From Polaribacter cellanae (lineage in GTDB: Bacteria; Bacteroidota; Bacteroidia; Flavobacteriales; Flavobacteriaceae), in contig NZ_CP071869.1 of the NCBI RefSeq assembly GCF_017569185.1, forward strand, positions 1,602,001 to 1,666,000: a stretch of DNA of 64,000 bases, read 5' to 3'. Under the pieces are notes generated by a model that made no database searches, was not told the origin of the DNA, and was given only the letters and a program-made list of their open reading frames with translations. Within the stretch, counting starts at the first letter, position 1. Each line of letters opens with the position of its first letter. Below, one piece after another: positions 25,608 through 34,224 of the stretch. The position numbers and the translations under genes are program-made.

Positions 25608-28600
25608 ATGAAACTATACAAATATGCTTTTTCTATAATTATAATTCTGCTTATTTCTGCTTGTGCTACCATAAAAATGCAAGTTTCACCAAATTATAAA
25701 TATGTTCCAAGAGAAGATTCTTCGAAAGTAATTCACTCTTTTTATTTAATTGGAGATGCTGGTAATTCCGATTTATACAAAAGAGATTCTGCCCTTTCTT
25801 ATCTAGCACAAGAAATACAATCCGCTAAAAAGAATTCTACCCTTATTTTTTTAGGAGATAATGTGTATGAAAAAGGAATTCCTGATGAAAATTCAAAAAA
25901 TTACAAACTTGCCAAACATCGTTTAAAAGTTCAAACAGATATTGGCAAAAATTTTCCAGGAAAAACATTAATTATTCCTGGAAACCACGATTGGTATAGT
26001 GGTTTAAAAGGATTAAAAAGACAGGAAAAATTAGTTGAAGAAGCTTTAGGAAAAAATACTTTTCAGCCAGAAAATGGTTGTCCTTTAGAGAAAATAGAGG
26101 TAAATGACGATATTAATATTATTGTTGTAGACACACATTGGTATGTTACAAACTGGGACAATCATCCAGGAATAAATGACAAATGTGAAATTAAAACAAG
26201 AGAAAAATTCTTCGAGGAATTTGAGGGAATGATTAAAAAATCTCAAGGTAAAACAACTCTTATTGCCTTACATCACCCCATGTTTACGAATGGTCCTCAT
26301 GGTGGTTATTATTCTTTTAAAAGCCACATGAAACCATTACCTATCTATGGTTCTGCTTTAAATATTTTAAGAAAAGCATCTGGAGTAACCAATACAGATC
26401 AACAAAACGATAAATACAATCATCTAAGAAAACGTATTATTAGCTTGGCACAACAAAACGAAAAAATAATTTTCGTTTCTGGTCACGAACACAGCATTCA
26501 ATATATTGTGCAGGATAATATTCCACAAATTGTAAGTGGTTCTGGGTCTAAATTAACGGCTACAAAAAATGTAAATGGTGGTGTTTTTTCTTACGGAACA
26601 CAGGGTTTTGCAAGGTTAGATGTATATGAAGATGGAGCTTCTACAGTGCATTTTTATACCGCAAAAGAACGTAAAATAGTTTTTGAAGCCAACGTTTTTA
26701 AAAAAGATAGTATTATAGAATACACCGATTTTCCAAATGCAAAACTCACAGAAAAAGAAGCAGAAATTTATAAAGATTCCGAAACTAAAAGAAGTAAATT
26801 TTATAAATTTCTCTGGGGAAAAAGATATCGTAAATATTTTGGACAAAAAATAGTCGCTCCAACTGTAAATATAGACACTTTATATGGTGGCTTAAAACCT
26901 GTTAGAAAAGGTGGAGGACATCAATCTAAATCATTACGTCTAGAAGATAAAGATGGTAGAGAATATGTAATGCGAGCTTTGCGCAAAAATGCAGTACAAT
27001 ATTTGCAAGCGGTTGCTTTTAAAGACCAATATGTAGAAGGTCAGTTCGACAAAACTTATACAGAGGACTTGTTGTTAGATGTTTTTACAGGCTCACACCC
27101 TTATGCGCCTTTTACGATTGATAAATTAGCGGAAGCCATTGACGTTTATCATACGAAACCAATTTTATTTTATGTTCCAAAACAAAAAGGTTTAAAAGAA
27201 TTTAATGCAGAATTTGGTGATGAATTATATATGATTGAAGCAAGAACTGCAGATGGTCATGGAGATAAAAAACACTTTGGTTTTTCTGATGAAATTATAA
27301 GTACAGACGATTTAAGAAAGAATTTAGCCAAAGACGAAAAGTATGTTTTAGATGAAGCTTCCTACATTAGAGCTCGTTTATTTGATATGTTAATTGGAGA
27401 TTGGGACAGGCACCAAGACCAGTGGAGATGGGCAAAATTCGAAGAAGGAAAAAAGATAGTTTACAGACCCGTTCCAAGAGATAGGGATCAAGCTTTTTCT
27501 ATTTTTAGCGATGGTTTTCTAATGAACCTTTTAACAGGTTCTATTCCTGCTTTAAAAGGAATGCGTTCTTATACAGAAGACATTAAAAATCCACAGCATT
27601 TTAGCATGTCTGCATATCCATTAGACATGAGATTGATTAGAGAAGCTGATAAAAAGATTTGGGACAAACAAGTTGCTATTATTCAGAATCAAATAACAGA
27701 TGAAGTGATAGAAAGTGCTTTTTCTAAATTCCCAAAAGAAGTTAGAGATGAAAGCATTGACGATATCAAACGAAAATTGAAAGGAAGGAGAAAAAATCTT
27801 CAAAAAATTTCTGATAAATATTTTAAACACTTAAATAAATTTCAGGTAATTACAGGAACCAACAAAGACGATTGGTTCGAAATTGAGCGCTTTCCAAATG
27901 GCGATACAAAAGTTGCTGTTTATAGAATTAAAGATGGAGAAAAAGCAGATATTGTGCACCAAAGAACGTACAAACAAAAGGTTACCAAAGAAATTTGGAT
28001 ATATGGTTTGGATGATGATGATGTTTTTGTTCTCAATGGAAAAAATGGAAACAAAACCATAAAGCTGAAAATTATTGGTGGTTTAAACAACGATACTTAC
28101 GAAATTAACAATAAAAAAAACGTAAAAGTGTACGACCAAAAATCGAAAAAAAATACGTTTAAAACAGCAAATATTCATAAAAAAATTACAGACGATTATA
28201 AAACAAATACCTACAATTACAAAAAATTAAAAAGTAAGAGCAATTTAATTTCTCCAGCAATTGGTTATAACCCAGATGATGGAATTAAAGTTGGTTTAAA
28301 AAACATGCTTTTAGTAAATAGTTTCGAAAGGAATCCATTTACAAGAAAACACATTATTGAAGGTTATTATTATTTCGCAACAAATGGTTACGAATTAAAA
28401 TACAATGGAGAATATGCGAATATTTTAGATCGTTTGAACTTGGGCTTTAATGCGGAATTTAACAGTCCTAATTATGCACAAAATTTCTTTGGATATGGAA
28501 ATAATTCTTACAATCCAGAAGCCGACGATTTAGAAAACAGAGATTTTAATCGAGTTAAAATTAGAAAAATTCAAGCAGGATCTTTTTTAAAATATCGAGG

Positions 28601-29303
28601 AGATTTAGGTGCTGAAATTAAGTTAGCTGCAAATTTTCAAAATTTTGACGTAGCAAGAACTACTGGTCGTTTTTTGGAAACACAGTACAAAGCTTCTAAC
28701 AGAATTTTTAAGGCACAGAATTTTTTGAATACAGAAGCAAGTTATTATTACCAACATTCCGACAATCCTGCTTTTCCAACATTAGGTGTAGAATTTAATG
28801 CATTGGTTGGGCATACAAGAAGTTTAAATAGCAAACGTAATTTTTCTTATGCTACAACATCTTTAGGAGTTACGCACAAATTAATTCCGAATGGAAAATT
28901 AGTATTGGCTTCTAAAATAGATGGACATTTTACTTTTGGAAATGATTTTGAATTTTACCAAGCAGCAACGATTGGTGGAAATGAAGGTTTACGTGGTTAT
29001 AGAAACGAACGTTTTACTGGGAAGAACGCATTTTACCATACTACAGATATTCGTTATAATATTAGTAATTTAAGAACGGCAATTTTGCCAATTAATATTG
29101 GTATTTATGCTGGTTTCGATTATGGAAAAGTTTGGGGTTCTCCAAATAACGTCGTATTTGCTCCATTAAAGTCTTCAACTCCAAATACTTCCTATGGAGG
29201 TGGCTTTTTCTTAAATGCGGCAAATATACTAACCACAAGTGTTGGTGCATTTAATAGTAGTGATGGTTTAAGAATAACATTTAGTTTAGGTTTCGATTTT
29301 TAG
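25608..29303 (+). CDS. giant lipoprotein: metallophosphoesterase, kinase-like region and Omp85-type barrel
   Basis: 1231 residues with a lipobox LISAC (Cys19). Residues ~45-350 are a calcineurin-like phosphoesterase: GDAGN 49-53, GDNVYE 83-88, GNHDW 125-129, ALHHPMF and GHEHS near 291. A middle region (~420-720) contains KDGREYVMRAL, LIGDWDRHQDQWRW and PRDRDQAF, which resemble the nucleotide-binding and catalytic loops of Fam20/CotH-like kinases (my inference). The last ~340 residues are aromatic-rich beta strands ending in F, with GNEGLRGYRNERF typical of ShlB/BamA barrels. It is probably an outer-membrane protein with enzymatic domains; substrate unknown. Twelve bases follow the MobA-like stop. 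Confidence 0.88.
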   Translation: MKLYKYAFSIIIILLISACATIKMQVSPNYKYVPREDSSKVIHSFYLIGDAGNSDLYKRDSALSYLAQEIQSAKKNSTLIFLGDNVYEKGIPDENSKNYKLAKHRLKVQTDIGKNFPGKTLIIPGNHDWYSGLKGLKRQEKLVEEALGKNTFQPENGCPLEKIEVNDDINIIVVDTHWYVTNWDNHPGINDKCEIKTREKFFEEFEGMIKKSQGKTTLIALHHPMFTNGPHGGYYSFKSHMKPLPIYGSALNILRKASGVTNTDQQNDKYNHLRKRIISLAQQNEKIIFVSGHEHSIQYIVQDNIPQIVSGSGSKLTATKNVNGGVFSYGTQGFARLDVYEDGASTVHFYTAKERKIVFEANVFKKDSIIEYTDFPNAKLTEKEAEIYKDSETKRSKFYKFLWGKRYRKYFGQKIVAPTVNIDTLYGGLKPVRKGGGHQSKSLRLEDKDGREYVMRALRKNAVQYLQAVAFKDQYVEGQFDKTYTEDLLLDVFTGSHPYAPFTIDKLAEAIDVYHTKPILFYVPKQKGLKEFNAEFGDELYMIEARTADGHGDKKHFGFSDEIISTDDLRKNLAKDEKYVLDEASYIRARLFDMLIGDWDRHQDQWRWAKFEEGKKIVYRPVPRDRDQAFSIFSDGFLMNLLTGSIPALKGMRSYTEDIKNPQHFSMSAYPLDMRLIREADKKIWDKQVAIIQNQITDEVIESAFSKFPKEVRDESIDDIKRKLKGRRKNLQKISDKYFKHLNKFQVITGTNKDDWFEIERFPNGDTKVAVYRIKDGEKADIVHQRTYKQKVTKEIWIYGLDDDDVFVLNGKNGNKTIKLKIIGGLNNDTYEINNKKNVKVYDQKSKKNTFKTANIHKKITDDYKTNTYNYKKLKSKSNLISPAIGYNPDDGIKVGLKNMLLVNSFERNPFTRKHIIEGYYYFATNGYELKYNGEYANILDRLNLGFNAEFNSPNYAQNFFGYGNNSYNPEADDLENRDFNRVKIRKIQAGSFLKYRGDLGAEIKLAANFQNFDVARTTGRFLETQYKASNRIFKAQNFLNTEASYYYQHSDNPAFPTLGVEFNALVGHTRSLNSKRNFSYATTSLGVTHKLIPNGKLVLASKIDGHFTFGNDFEFYQAATIGGNEGLRGYRNERFTGKNAFYHTTDIRYNISNLRTAILPINIGIYAGFDYGKVWGSPNNVVFAPLKSSTPNTSYGGGFFLNAANILTTSVGAFNSSDGLRITFSLGFDF

Positions 29304-29309
29304 AAAAAT

Positions 29310-29696
29310 ATGAGTCAGCAAGGATTACTTTTTGGAGCGTTCTTTGGATGCTTAGCAATTATTTTAGGTGCTTTTGGGGCACATTTGTTAAAGAAAAAAT
29401 TAACAACAGAGCAGTTACAAAGTTTTGAAACTGGCGTGAAATACCAAATGTATCACGCAATTGTATTATTGATTTTGGGTTTTCAACTAAACTCCGAAAT
29501 TCCATTTGACAGTTACATTATAAATGCTTTTATAATTGGTGTTTTCTTGTTTTCGTTTTCTATTTATGGCTTGGTAATTTCTTCTGCAAATAATAAGAAA
29601 TTGAAATTTTTGGGTCCAATAACCCCTTTAGGAGGTTTGTTTTTAGTAGCTGGTTGGGTGTTGTTGTTTTATAAGTTTGTGGTACTTTTTAACTAA
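29310..29696 (+). CDS. DUF423 (YgdD-type) small membrane protein
   Basis: 128 residues with four predicted membrane segments. GAFFGCLAIILGAFGAHLLKK at the start and FETGVKYQMYHAIVLL are the DUF423 signatures. Function is unknown in the family. It starts six bases after the giant lipoprotein gene, so is co-transcribed with it, and its TAA stop overlaps the stop of the convergent beta-propeller gene by four bases. Confidence 0.9.
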   Translation: MSQQGLLFGAFFGCLAIILGAFGAHLLKKKLTTEQLQSFETGVKYQMYHAIVLLILGFQLNSEIPFDSYIINAFIIGVFLFSFSIYGLVISSANNKKLKFLGPITPLGGLFLVAGWVLLFYKFVVLFN

Positions 29697-30538
29697 ATTT
29701 TCAACTCATACAAATTTCCTCCAGTTCCATGTGCTTTTTCGTCTGTAATTAATAAAGTATTATTGTCTTTAAAAGTGATGCTTTCTTTTTGAGAACGATG
29801 TGTTAATTCAATTTTTTGAACCTTTCCCGAGAGGAAATTATCATCTTTAAAATCTGTAAAAATAAGTACGTGTTTTTGTGATAATAAAGCTACTTTTTTT
29901 CCATCGTTAGAAATATCTGCAGAAGTAATCCAGCATTCTAAATCGCTTCCATTGTCAAATTCGTCAACAATTTCGGCTGTATATTCTCCTTTTTTTGCAG
30001 GAATTTTATACATCGTCGTTTTTCCATATTGATGTTTTACTCTACTTTTTGTAAAAAGATATAACGAACCTTTAAAGTAAAAAAAAGATTCTGTGTCGAA
30101 AAAACGGTTTTTCTTTTTAGGTGGAAATTTATGTTGATTGGGGTATTCGAATTCAATTTTGTCTACCTCTGCATTTTTTTCGTCCAACTCCTTATGTTCG
30201 ACAATAATTATGGATAAATTTTTTCTTCTATTTACATTGTTTCCAAAATCTCCAATATAAATAGTACCCTTTGCGTCGGAAGTTAAATCTTCCCAATCGT
30301 GGTTTTTCGCTTTGATGTAAATCTCTTTAATAATTTCTCCTTTTTCATTTAAACCAAACAATTCTGGTTTGTTTCCTCCATCATTAATCATCCAAATTAA
30401 ATCAGATTTTGCTACAATTTCAGTTCCAGAAACTTCTTTTAAATCTTTAGGCAGGTCTGCCAATATTTTTAATTGCCCGAAATTCTGACAACTTAGCAAC
30501 AATAAAAAACTAAAAACAAACGAAATTTTCTTCAACAT
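29693..30538 (-). CDS. predicted beta-propeller lipoprotein
   Basis: 281 residues from ATG 30538; the frame stays open to 30595 but the upstream part overlaps the TPM gene and would mask the signal peptide. MLKKISFVFSFLLLLSC (Cys17) is a lipobox. The body has repeated YIGDFGNN, LYLFTKSR, VALLSQKHV and LLITDEKA strands typical of a six-bladed propeller, like other bacterial surface lipoproteins of unknown role. No catalytic residues are recognised. It shares a four-base stop overlap with the DUF423 gene. Confidence 0.8.
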   Translation of the reverse strand: MLKKISFVFSFLLLLSCQNFGQLKILADLPKDLKEVSGTEIVAKSDLIWMINDGGNKPELFGLNEKGEIIKEIYIKAKNHDWEDLTSDAKGTIYIGDFGNNVNRRKNLSIIIVEHKELDEKNAEVDKIEFEYPNQHKFPPKKKNRFFDTESFFYFKGSLYLFTKSRVKHQYGKTTMYKIPAKKGEYTAEIVDEFDNGSDLECWITSADISNDGKKVALLSQKHVLIFTDFKDDNFLSGKVQKIELTHRSQKESITFKDNNTLLITDEKAHGTGGNLYELKI

Positions 30539-30588
30539 AAATACAGCTATTTTTTTCTTAATAATCATTAAAAAGTGTACTATGAAAG

Positions 30589-31446
30589 TTACCAACCACC
30601 AGAAGCTCCACCTCCACCAAAGCCGCCACCTCCACCAAAGCCACCAAATCCTCCTCCAGATGAACCTCCAAAACCACCTCCAGAAGAACCTCCAAAACCG
30701 CCACCAAAACTTCCTCCACCTCTACCAGCGTTGCTTAAAATAATCGTGTCGAAAATTGTGTCTGCTAACGATCCTCTTCGAAATCGTTTGCCTCCACTTC
30801 CATTGTTTTTGTTTCCTCTAGAAATTAAAATAATAAAGATGATAATTATTAAGATAAAAAATATAATTCCAGGATCAAAACCATTTGAACCTTGCTTTTT
30901 TTCTCCTTTATATTCTCCACTAAGAACCTTAAAAATGGCATCTGTTCCTTTATCTAAACCTCCGTAAAAATTACCTTGTTTAAAAGCAGGAGTAATTTCT
31001 CTTTCAATAATTCTGCGAGACATAAAATCGGTAAGAAGATGCTCTGTTCCATAACCAGATTGTATAGTTACTTTTCTATCGTCTTTTGCTACTAAAACAA
31101 AAACTCCATTGTCTTTTCCTTTTTTTCCAATTTCCCATTTATGCCCCCAATTTGTGGCTAAATAAGCGATATCTTCTCCTTTTGTAGTACTTATTATCGC
31201 TACAAAAACTTCTGTGGAAGTAGAATCGCTATAAACTTCTAATTTTTTAGATAATTTTTTAAACTGAAAATCATCTAAAAGACCAATACTATCTATAAGT
31301 GCAGGAATAAAACTTGGTTTTTCTGGAATTGTATATCCTTGAGAAAAAAGATTGAATGAAAATAAAAGAGCGACTAGAAAAAGGAACTTTTTACCACAAA
31401 CTAATGACTGAAAACTGCCTACTGAATACTGCTTACTCAAACTCAT
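30589..31446 (-). CDS. TPM domain protein with glycine-rich tail
   Basis: 285 residues. A signal peptide (KKFLFLVALLFSFNLFSQG, residues 19-37) precedes a TPM domain (TLP18.3/Psb32/MOLO-1 fold, about 45-175: LEVYSDSTSTEVFVAII, GVFVLVAKDDRKVTIQSGYG), a membrane span near 200-220 and a tail of GGGFGG repeats. The first 18 residues are unusual: they are encoded by a CAGTA-rich repeat. The start overlaps the previous gene's stop as ATGA, implying translational coupling. LemA-TPM operons are widespread; the complex's job is not well defined. Confidence 0.9.
   Translation of the reverse strand: MSLSKQYSVGSFQSLVCGKKFLFLVALLFSFNLFSQGYTIPEKPSFIPALIDSIGLLDDFQFKKLSKKLEVYSDSTSTEVFVAIISTTKGEDIAYLATNWGHKWEIGKKGKDNGVFVLVAKDDRKVTIQSGYGTEHLLTDFMSRRIIEREITPAFKQGNFYGGLDKGTDAIFKVLSGEYKGEKKQGSNGFDPGIIFFILIIIIFIILISRGNKNNGSGGKRFRRGSLADTIFDTIILSNAGRGGGSFGGGFGGSSGGGFGGSSGGGFGGFGGGGGFGGGGASGGW
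31398..31440. repeat. CAGTA-type degenerate tandem repeat at TPM gene start
   Basis: On the minus strand AGTAAGCAGTATTCAGTAGGC then AGTTTTCAGTCATTAG, a run of CAGT-centred units. It encodes the odd residues before the signal peptide of the TPM protein, so it probably entered at the gene boundary and became coding. Confidence 0.55.
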
Positions 31447-31880
31447 CCTTTAGAAATTTCATTAGAAAGTTCGTCTTTATCGTCTATATGCCAAGGAAAA
31501 TGGTCTTGTAATTCTTCACCGGCTTTTAAAATCCCATCAACAATACCTTGTTTGAAATTTCCTTTTTTAAAGTTGTTTTGAATTACATCTTTGGTGGTAT
31601 TCCAAAAGTCTTTGGGAACCACTTCATTAATTCCTTTATCACCATAAATAACAAACTTTTTATCATTTACAGCCACATAAATTAAGACCGCATTTGCGTC
31701 TTTTGTATTGTTCATTTTTAACAGATGAAATACTTCTAACGCACGCTTATAATGGTCTTTATTGGAAGAATCTTCTATATGTACACGTATTTCGCCAGAA
31801 GTATTTTTCTCTGCTATTCTAATCGCAGAAATAATTTCTTTTTCTTCTGCTGGACTAAGAAATTCTTCTACTTTAGACAT
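31443..31880 (-). CDS. TPM domain protein, cytoplasmic form
   Basis: 145 residues consisting essentially of one TPM domain (ISAIRIAEKNTSGEIRVHIE, VLIYVAVNDKKFVIYGDKGI, QGIVDGILKAGEEL). It has no signal peptide or membrane segment, unlike its downstream partner. It lies five bases after lemA and overlaps the next TPM gene by four bases, so LemA and the two TPM proteins are made together. Molecular role uncertain. Confidence 0.9.
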   Translation of the reverse strand: MSKVEEFLSPAEEKEIISAIRIAEKNTSGEIRVHIEDSSNKDHYKRALEVFHLLKMNNTKDANAVLIYVAVNDKKFVIYGDKGINEVVPKDFWNTTKDVIQNNFKKGNFKQGIVDGILKAGEELQDHFPWHIDDKDELSNEISKG

Positions 31881-31885
31881 ACTAT

Positions 31886-32491
31886 TTATTTCTTTTTAAA
31901 ATCAAAATTTACATCTGGTGCATTTTCTGAACCAGCATCTGCCTTGTAACGAGCCATTTCATCAAAATTAAAAATACCTGCTAAAACTGAGTTAGGAAAT
32001 ATTTTTATATGCTTATTGTACTTATTTACACCTGCATTAAAACGGTCTCTTGCAACATTAATTCTGTTTTCTGTTCCTTCTAATTGGCTCTGTAATTCTA
32101 AAAAATTGGCATTCGCCTTTAAATCAGGATAACGCTCCACTACTAACAATAATTTAGATAAAGCACCACTTAAACCAGATTGTGCTTGTTGAAATTGCGC
32201 CATTTTTTCTGGTGATAAATCTCCAGCATTTATTGTAGTCGATGTTGCTTTAGCTCTTGCTTCTATAACTTGCGTTAAGGTTTCTTTTTCGAAATCTGCA
32301 GCTCCTTGTACTGTTTTTACTAAGTTTCCAATTAAATCGTTTCTACGTTGGTAAGAACTTTCTACGTTAGACCAAGTTGTTTTTGCGTCTTCTTGCAAAA
32401 CTACTGCTTCGTTATTAAAACCTTTTGCCCAGCTGTATACTCCAAATACAATTACAACAATTACTATTACTGGGATTAACCATTTTTTCAT
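31886..32491 (-). CDS. lemA: LemA family protein
   Basis: 201 residues. A single N-terminal membrane anchor (WLIPVIVIVVIVFGVYSW) is followed by the LemA helical bundle: TWSNVESSYQRRNDLIGNLVKTV, VERYPDLKANANFLELQSQLEG and ENRINVARDRFNAGVNKYN. The family is a membrane-tethered helical protein of unclear function that almost always neighbours TPM-domain genes, as here. A TATTTTTG promoter box lies about 45 bases upstream. Confidence 0.95.
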   Translation of the reverse strand: MKKWLIPVIVIVVIVFGVYSWAKGFNNEAVVLQEDAKTTWSNVESSYQRRNDLIGNLVKTVQGAADFEKETLTQVIEARAKATSTTINAGDLSPEKMAQFQQAQSGLSGALSKLLLVVERYPDLKANANFLELQSQLEGTENRINVARDRFNAGVNKYNKHIKIFPNSVLAGIFNFDEMARYKADAGSENAPDVNFDFKKK

Positions 32492-32533
32492 AATTTCTAT
32501 TTTTAATTTATTAGTTGATTTTTTTTATTGCTT

Positions 32534-32541
32534 CAAAAATA
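32534..32541 (-). promoter_or_regulatory. TATTTTTG box for lemA-TPM operon
   Basis: Minus-strand TATTTTTG matches TAnnTTTG, 43 bases before the lemA ATG. No good TTG element at the expected distance. Confidence 0.5.
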
Positions 32542-32602
32542 CCTAATATTCGTGAGAATTTAAAGGTTATATTAATTATTAGACACAGAAATATCTATTC
32601 TG

Positions 32603-32932
32603 TTACAACTGATTTTTTATTTTATTCAATTCTGCTTTTACAGATTCTAATCTTGTAATTATTTCGTGCTTATTAAAGGTAGATTCTGGGTTTTTCTTCA
32701 GCTTTTGTTTTGCGCCTTCTAAGGTAAAGCCTCTTTCTTTTACTAAATTAAAAATTAGCTTAAAGTTTGCAATATCATCTTGTGTAAAAAGACGGTTTCC
32801 TTTGGCGTTTTTCTTGGGTTTTATAATCGCAAACTCCTTTTCCCAAAAGCGAATTAAAGACGCATTTACGTTAAAAGCTTTCGCAACTTCGCCAATTTTG
32901 TAGTATCTTTTTTCTGGTAAATCTACGTGCAT
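32603..32932 (-). CDS. MerR family transcriptional regulator
   Basis: 109 residues. A winged helix-turn-helix at about 9-75 reads YYKIGEVAKAFNVNASLIRFWEKEF, then KPKKNAKGNRLFTQDDI, classic MerR. Only a short dimerisation helix follows and there is no ligand domain or metal-binding cysteines, so the inducer is unknown. It is a Bacteroidetes-type short MerR often found beside lemA or M23 genes. It lies between the M23 peptidase gene and lemA on the same strand. Confidence 0.93.
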   Translation of the reverse strand: MHVDLPEKRYYKIGEVAKAFNVNASLIRFWEKEFAIIKPKKNAKGNRLFTQDDIANFKLIFNLVKERGFTLEGAKQKLKKNPESTFNKHEIITRLESVKAELNKIKNQL

Positions 32933-33037
32933 ACTGTGGGTTCAAGGTTTGTTTTGAATTCAAGATTCAAAGTAAATAATTAAGTTTTAAAAAAAGATGT
33001 TATTGCGAAAAAGTTATTCAATTATTTTTCACTCCCA

Positions 33038-33097
33038 ACTTCGTGCTTCCAACTCCAAACTTCCAACTTCAAACTTCGTGCTTCCAACTTCAAACTT
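33038..33097. repeat. short direct repeat at 3' end of M23 gene
   Basis: Two 25-bp copies beginning ACTTCGTGCTTCCAACT at 33038 and 33073 (one mismatch), with further CTTCCAACTT units between. They run into the M23 stop codon. A low-complexity repeat; too few and too similar to spacers to be CRISPR. Confidence 0.6.
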
Positions 33098-34064
33098 AAT
33101 CATAAGACTGCCCTTCTATATCTGCTGCTTTTTGCATCGCTTTGAATTCTTCTGGAGATAAATCGCCATAATAAAAATAAATAGGATTTACTGGTCGATC
33201 GTTTTTATGTACTTCGTAATGTAAATGTGCTGCTGCAGATAAGCCTGTATTTCCAACATACCCAATTAAATCGCCACGTTTTACTTTTTTTCCTTTTCTA
33301 GTTTTTATCTTGCTCATGTGTGCATAAATCGTTTTGTAACCATAACCATGGTCGATATAAACCACATTACCAAAAGAACTACTTCTTTGCGCACGAATTA
33401 CTGTTCCATTACCTGTCGCATAAATTGGAGTACCAACTGGCGCTGTAAAATCCATTCCTTTATGCATTTTACGATATTTTAAAATAGGATGTATTCGCAT
33501 TCCATAACCAGAAGCCATTCTTTTTAAATCTTCGTTTTTTACAGGTTGAATTGCTGGAATCGAAGCCAACATTTCTTCCTTTTCTTTGGCCAATGCAACA
33601 ATTTCATCTAAAGATTTCGATTGAACCACCATTTGTTTCGACAAAACATCTACATCTTTCGTAATTTTTGTAATCATTTTAGAATTATCGTAACCATCTA
33701 AATGCTTATACCTATTTACACCACCAAAACCAGCTTTCCTTTGTTCTTCAGGAATTGGATTTGCTTCGAAATACGTTCTATAGATATTATCGTCTCGTTC
33801 TTGAATCTGTGCTAAAATTTCTGCATTTTCTTCAATTCTTTTTGATAAAAGCTCGTAATTCAGTTTTAAGTGCTCGTTTTCTCGTTTTAGTGCTCTTTCG
33901 TTTGGAGACATTATAAACTGACTAAAGAGAATAAAACCAATAAAAGCAATTAAAAAAACAGCAAAAATACCAAATACAGTTTTTTTTAGATAAGCACTTT
34001 TCTTTACAGCAATTTTTCTGTAAGAAAGCGTATCTGCATCGTAATAATATTTTACTTTTGCCAT
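33096..34064 (-). CDS. M23 family metallopeptidase (membrane-anchored)
   Basis: 322 residues. One N-terminal membrane span at about 31-50 (FGIFAVFLIAFIGFILFSQF), a coiled coil (~55-85), then a LytM/M23 domain. Zinc ligands are H and D of HKGMDF and the HLH of AHLHYEV. These enzymes, or their regulators, cut peptide crosslinks of peptidoglycan. The architecture matches Bacteroidetes MepM-like proteins facing the periplasm. It is divergent from alaS, whose likely promoter begins inside this gene's first codons. Confidence 0.93.
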   Translation of the reverse strand: MAKVKYYYDADTLSYRKIAVKKSAYLKKTVFGIFAVFLIAFIGFILFSQFIMSPNERALKRENEHLKLNYELLSKRIEENAEILAQIQERDDNIYRTYFEANPIPEEQRKAGFGGVNRYKHLDGYDNSKMITKITKDVDVLSKQMVVQSKSLDEIVALAKEKEEMLASIPAIQPVKNEDLKRMASGYGMRIHPILKYRKMHKGMDFTAPVGTPIYATGNGTVIRAQRSSSFGNVVYIDHGYGYKTIYAHMSKIKTRKGKKVKRGDLIGYVGNTGLSAAAHLHYEVHKNDRPVNPIYFYYGDLSPEEFKAMQKAADIEGQSYD

Positions 34065-34086
34065 ATTGTTAAATGTACTATTTTTG
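34058..34086 (+). promoter_or_regulatory. promoter for alaS (TTG-N18-TATTTTTG)
   Basis: TTG at 34058-34060 and TATTTTTG at 34079-34086 with 18 bases between fit the Bacteroidetes consensus. The leader to the alaS ATG at 34225 would be about 130 bases; no T-box-like structure is recognised in it. Confidence 0.6.
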
Positions 34087-34224
34087 TGCTCTTAAATTCG
34101 TTTTTTATTGGAATCTTGTTTTTAATAACTCACAAATTTACAAAATGTTTTACAACTGCTTTTTTGAAGTAGTTTTTTAGAAATTAATTAACAAAAATCC
34201 AATAAAAACAGAAACTTCTATTCT

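Noticed and set aside
30575..30967. Proline-rich plus-strand ORF (PPPPKPPPPPKPP)
   Set aside because: It is the complement of the glycine-rich tail of the minus-strand TPM protein, which has clear domain support.
33038..33097. Possible CRISPR-like array
   Set aside because: Only two 25-bp copies with repeat-like spacer sequence and no cas genes; it is a low-complexity direct repeat.
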